From Bacteroidales bacterium UBA1757 (GTDB lineage: Bacteria > Bacteroidota > Bacteroidia > Bacteroidales > UBA1402), in the NCBI GenBank assembly GCA_002315625.1, contig DCHH01000005.1:6529-12353 (forward strand): a DNA stretch of 5,825 nucleotides, given 5' to 3'. A model generated the notes under the pieces. The model was not told the origin of the DNA and searched no databases. It worked only from the letters and a program-made list of their open reading frames with translations. The stretch's first letter is position 1. Each line of letters begins with the position of its first letter. Made by a program: the position numbers and the translations under genes. Positions 5,801 through 5,825 of this stretch are shown here, one piece after another.

Positions 5801-5825
5801 ATTGTTTACTCAAGTTTCGCAAGTT

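Noticed and set aside
5810..5825. AACTTG repeated at a 9-base interval just upstream of the ROK kinase (minus strand)
   Set aside because: Two 6-base words in a short window edge are within chance. No promoter box is visible, and the upstream context is cut off.

Overview
The window looks like chromosomal DNA from a member of the Bacteroidota, most likely the order Bacteroidales. Three lines of evidence support this. Several gaps carry promoters of the Bacteroidota type (TTTG, about 20 bp, TAnnTTTG). Purine-rich Shine-Dalgarno sequences are absent before the start codons. The divergent pair holA / HsdR-N-domain protein is a gene neighbourhood I associate with this group. I cannot assign a genus. 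No phage, plasmid, transposase, CRISPR, rRNA or tRNA signal was seen.

Layout, left to right. Positions 1-317 are non-coding and hold a probable leftward promoter at the edge, one copy of a roughly 70-bp dispersed repeat, and a terminator hairpin. A large leftward gene (318-2657) encodes a Kef/CPA2-type cation:proton antiporter with two C-terminal TrkA_C (RCK_C) domains. A 113-bp divergent gap with a promoter in each direction separates it from a rightward YhcH/YjgK/YiaL-family gene (2771-3226). The gap between that gene and the convergent holA (3291-4316, clamp-loader subunit delta) is filled by a second copy of the same repeat, which also supplies the yhcH-like gene's last two codons and stop. 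holA is divergent from a small PD-(D/E)XK nuclease-like HsdR N-domain protein (4377-4835), across a 60-bp gap that is almost entirely one inverted repeat carrying two interlocked consensus promoters. The last gene (4856-5800, leftward) is a ROK-family sugar kinase that converges on the HsdR-N gene, 20 bp away.

The genes do not form one pathway. They are ion homeostasis, a sugar-related cupin-like protein, DNA replication, an orphan nuclease-like protein and sugar phosphorylation. All are arranged divergently or convergently, and each appears to be its own transcription unit. The two observations most worth following are the symmetric, mutually overlapping holA/HsdR-N promoter and the structured repeat found twice downstream of genes, in the same orientation relative to the upstream gene.
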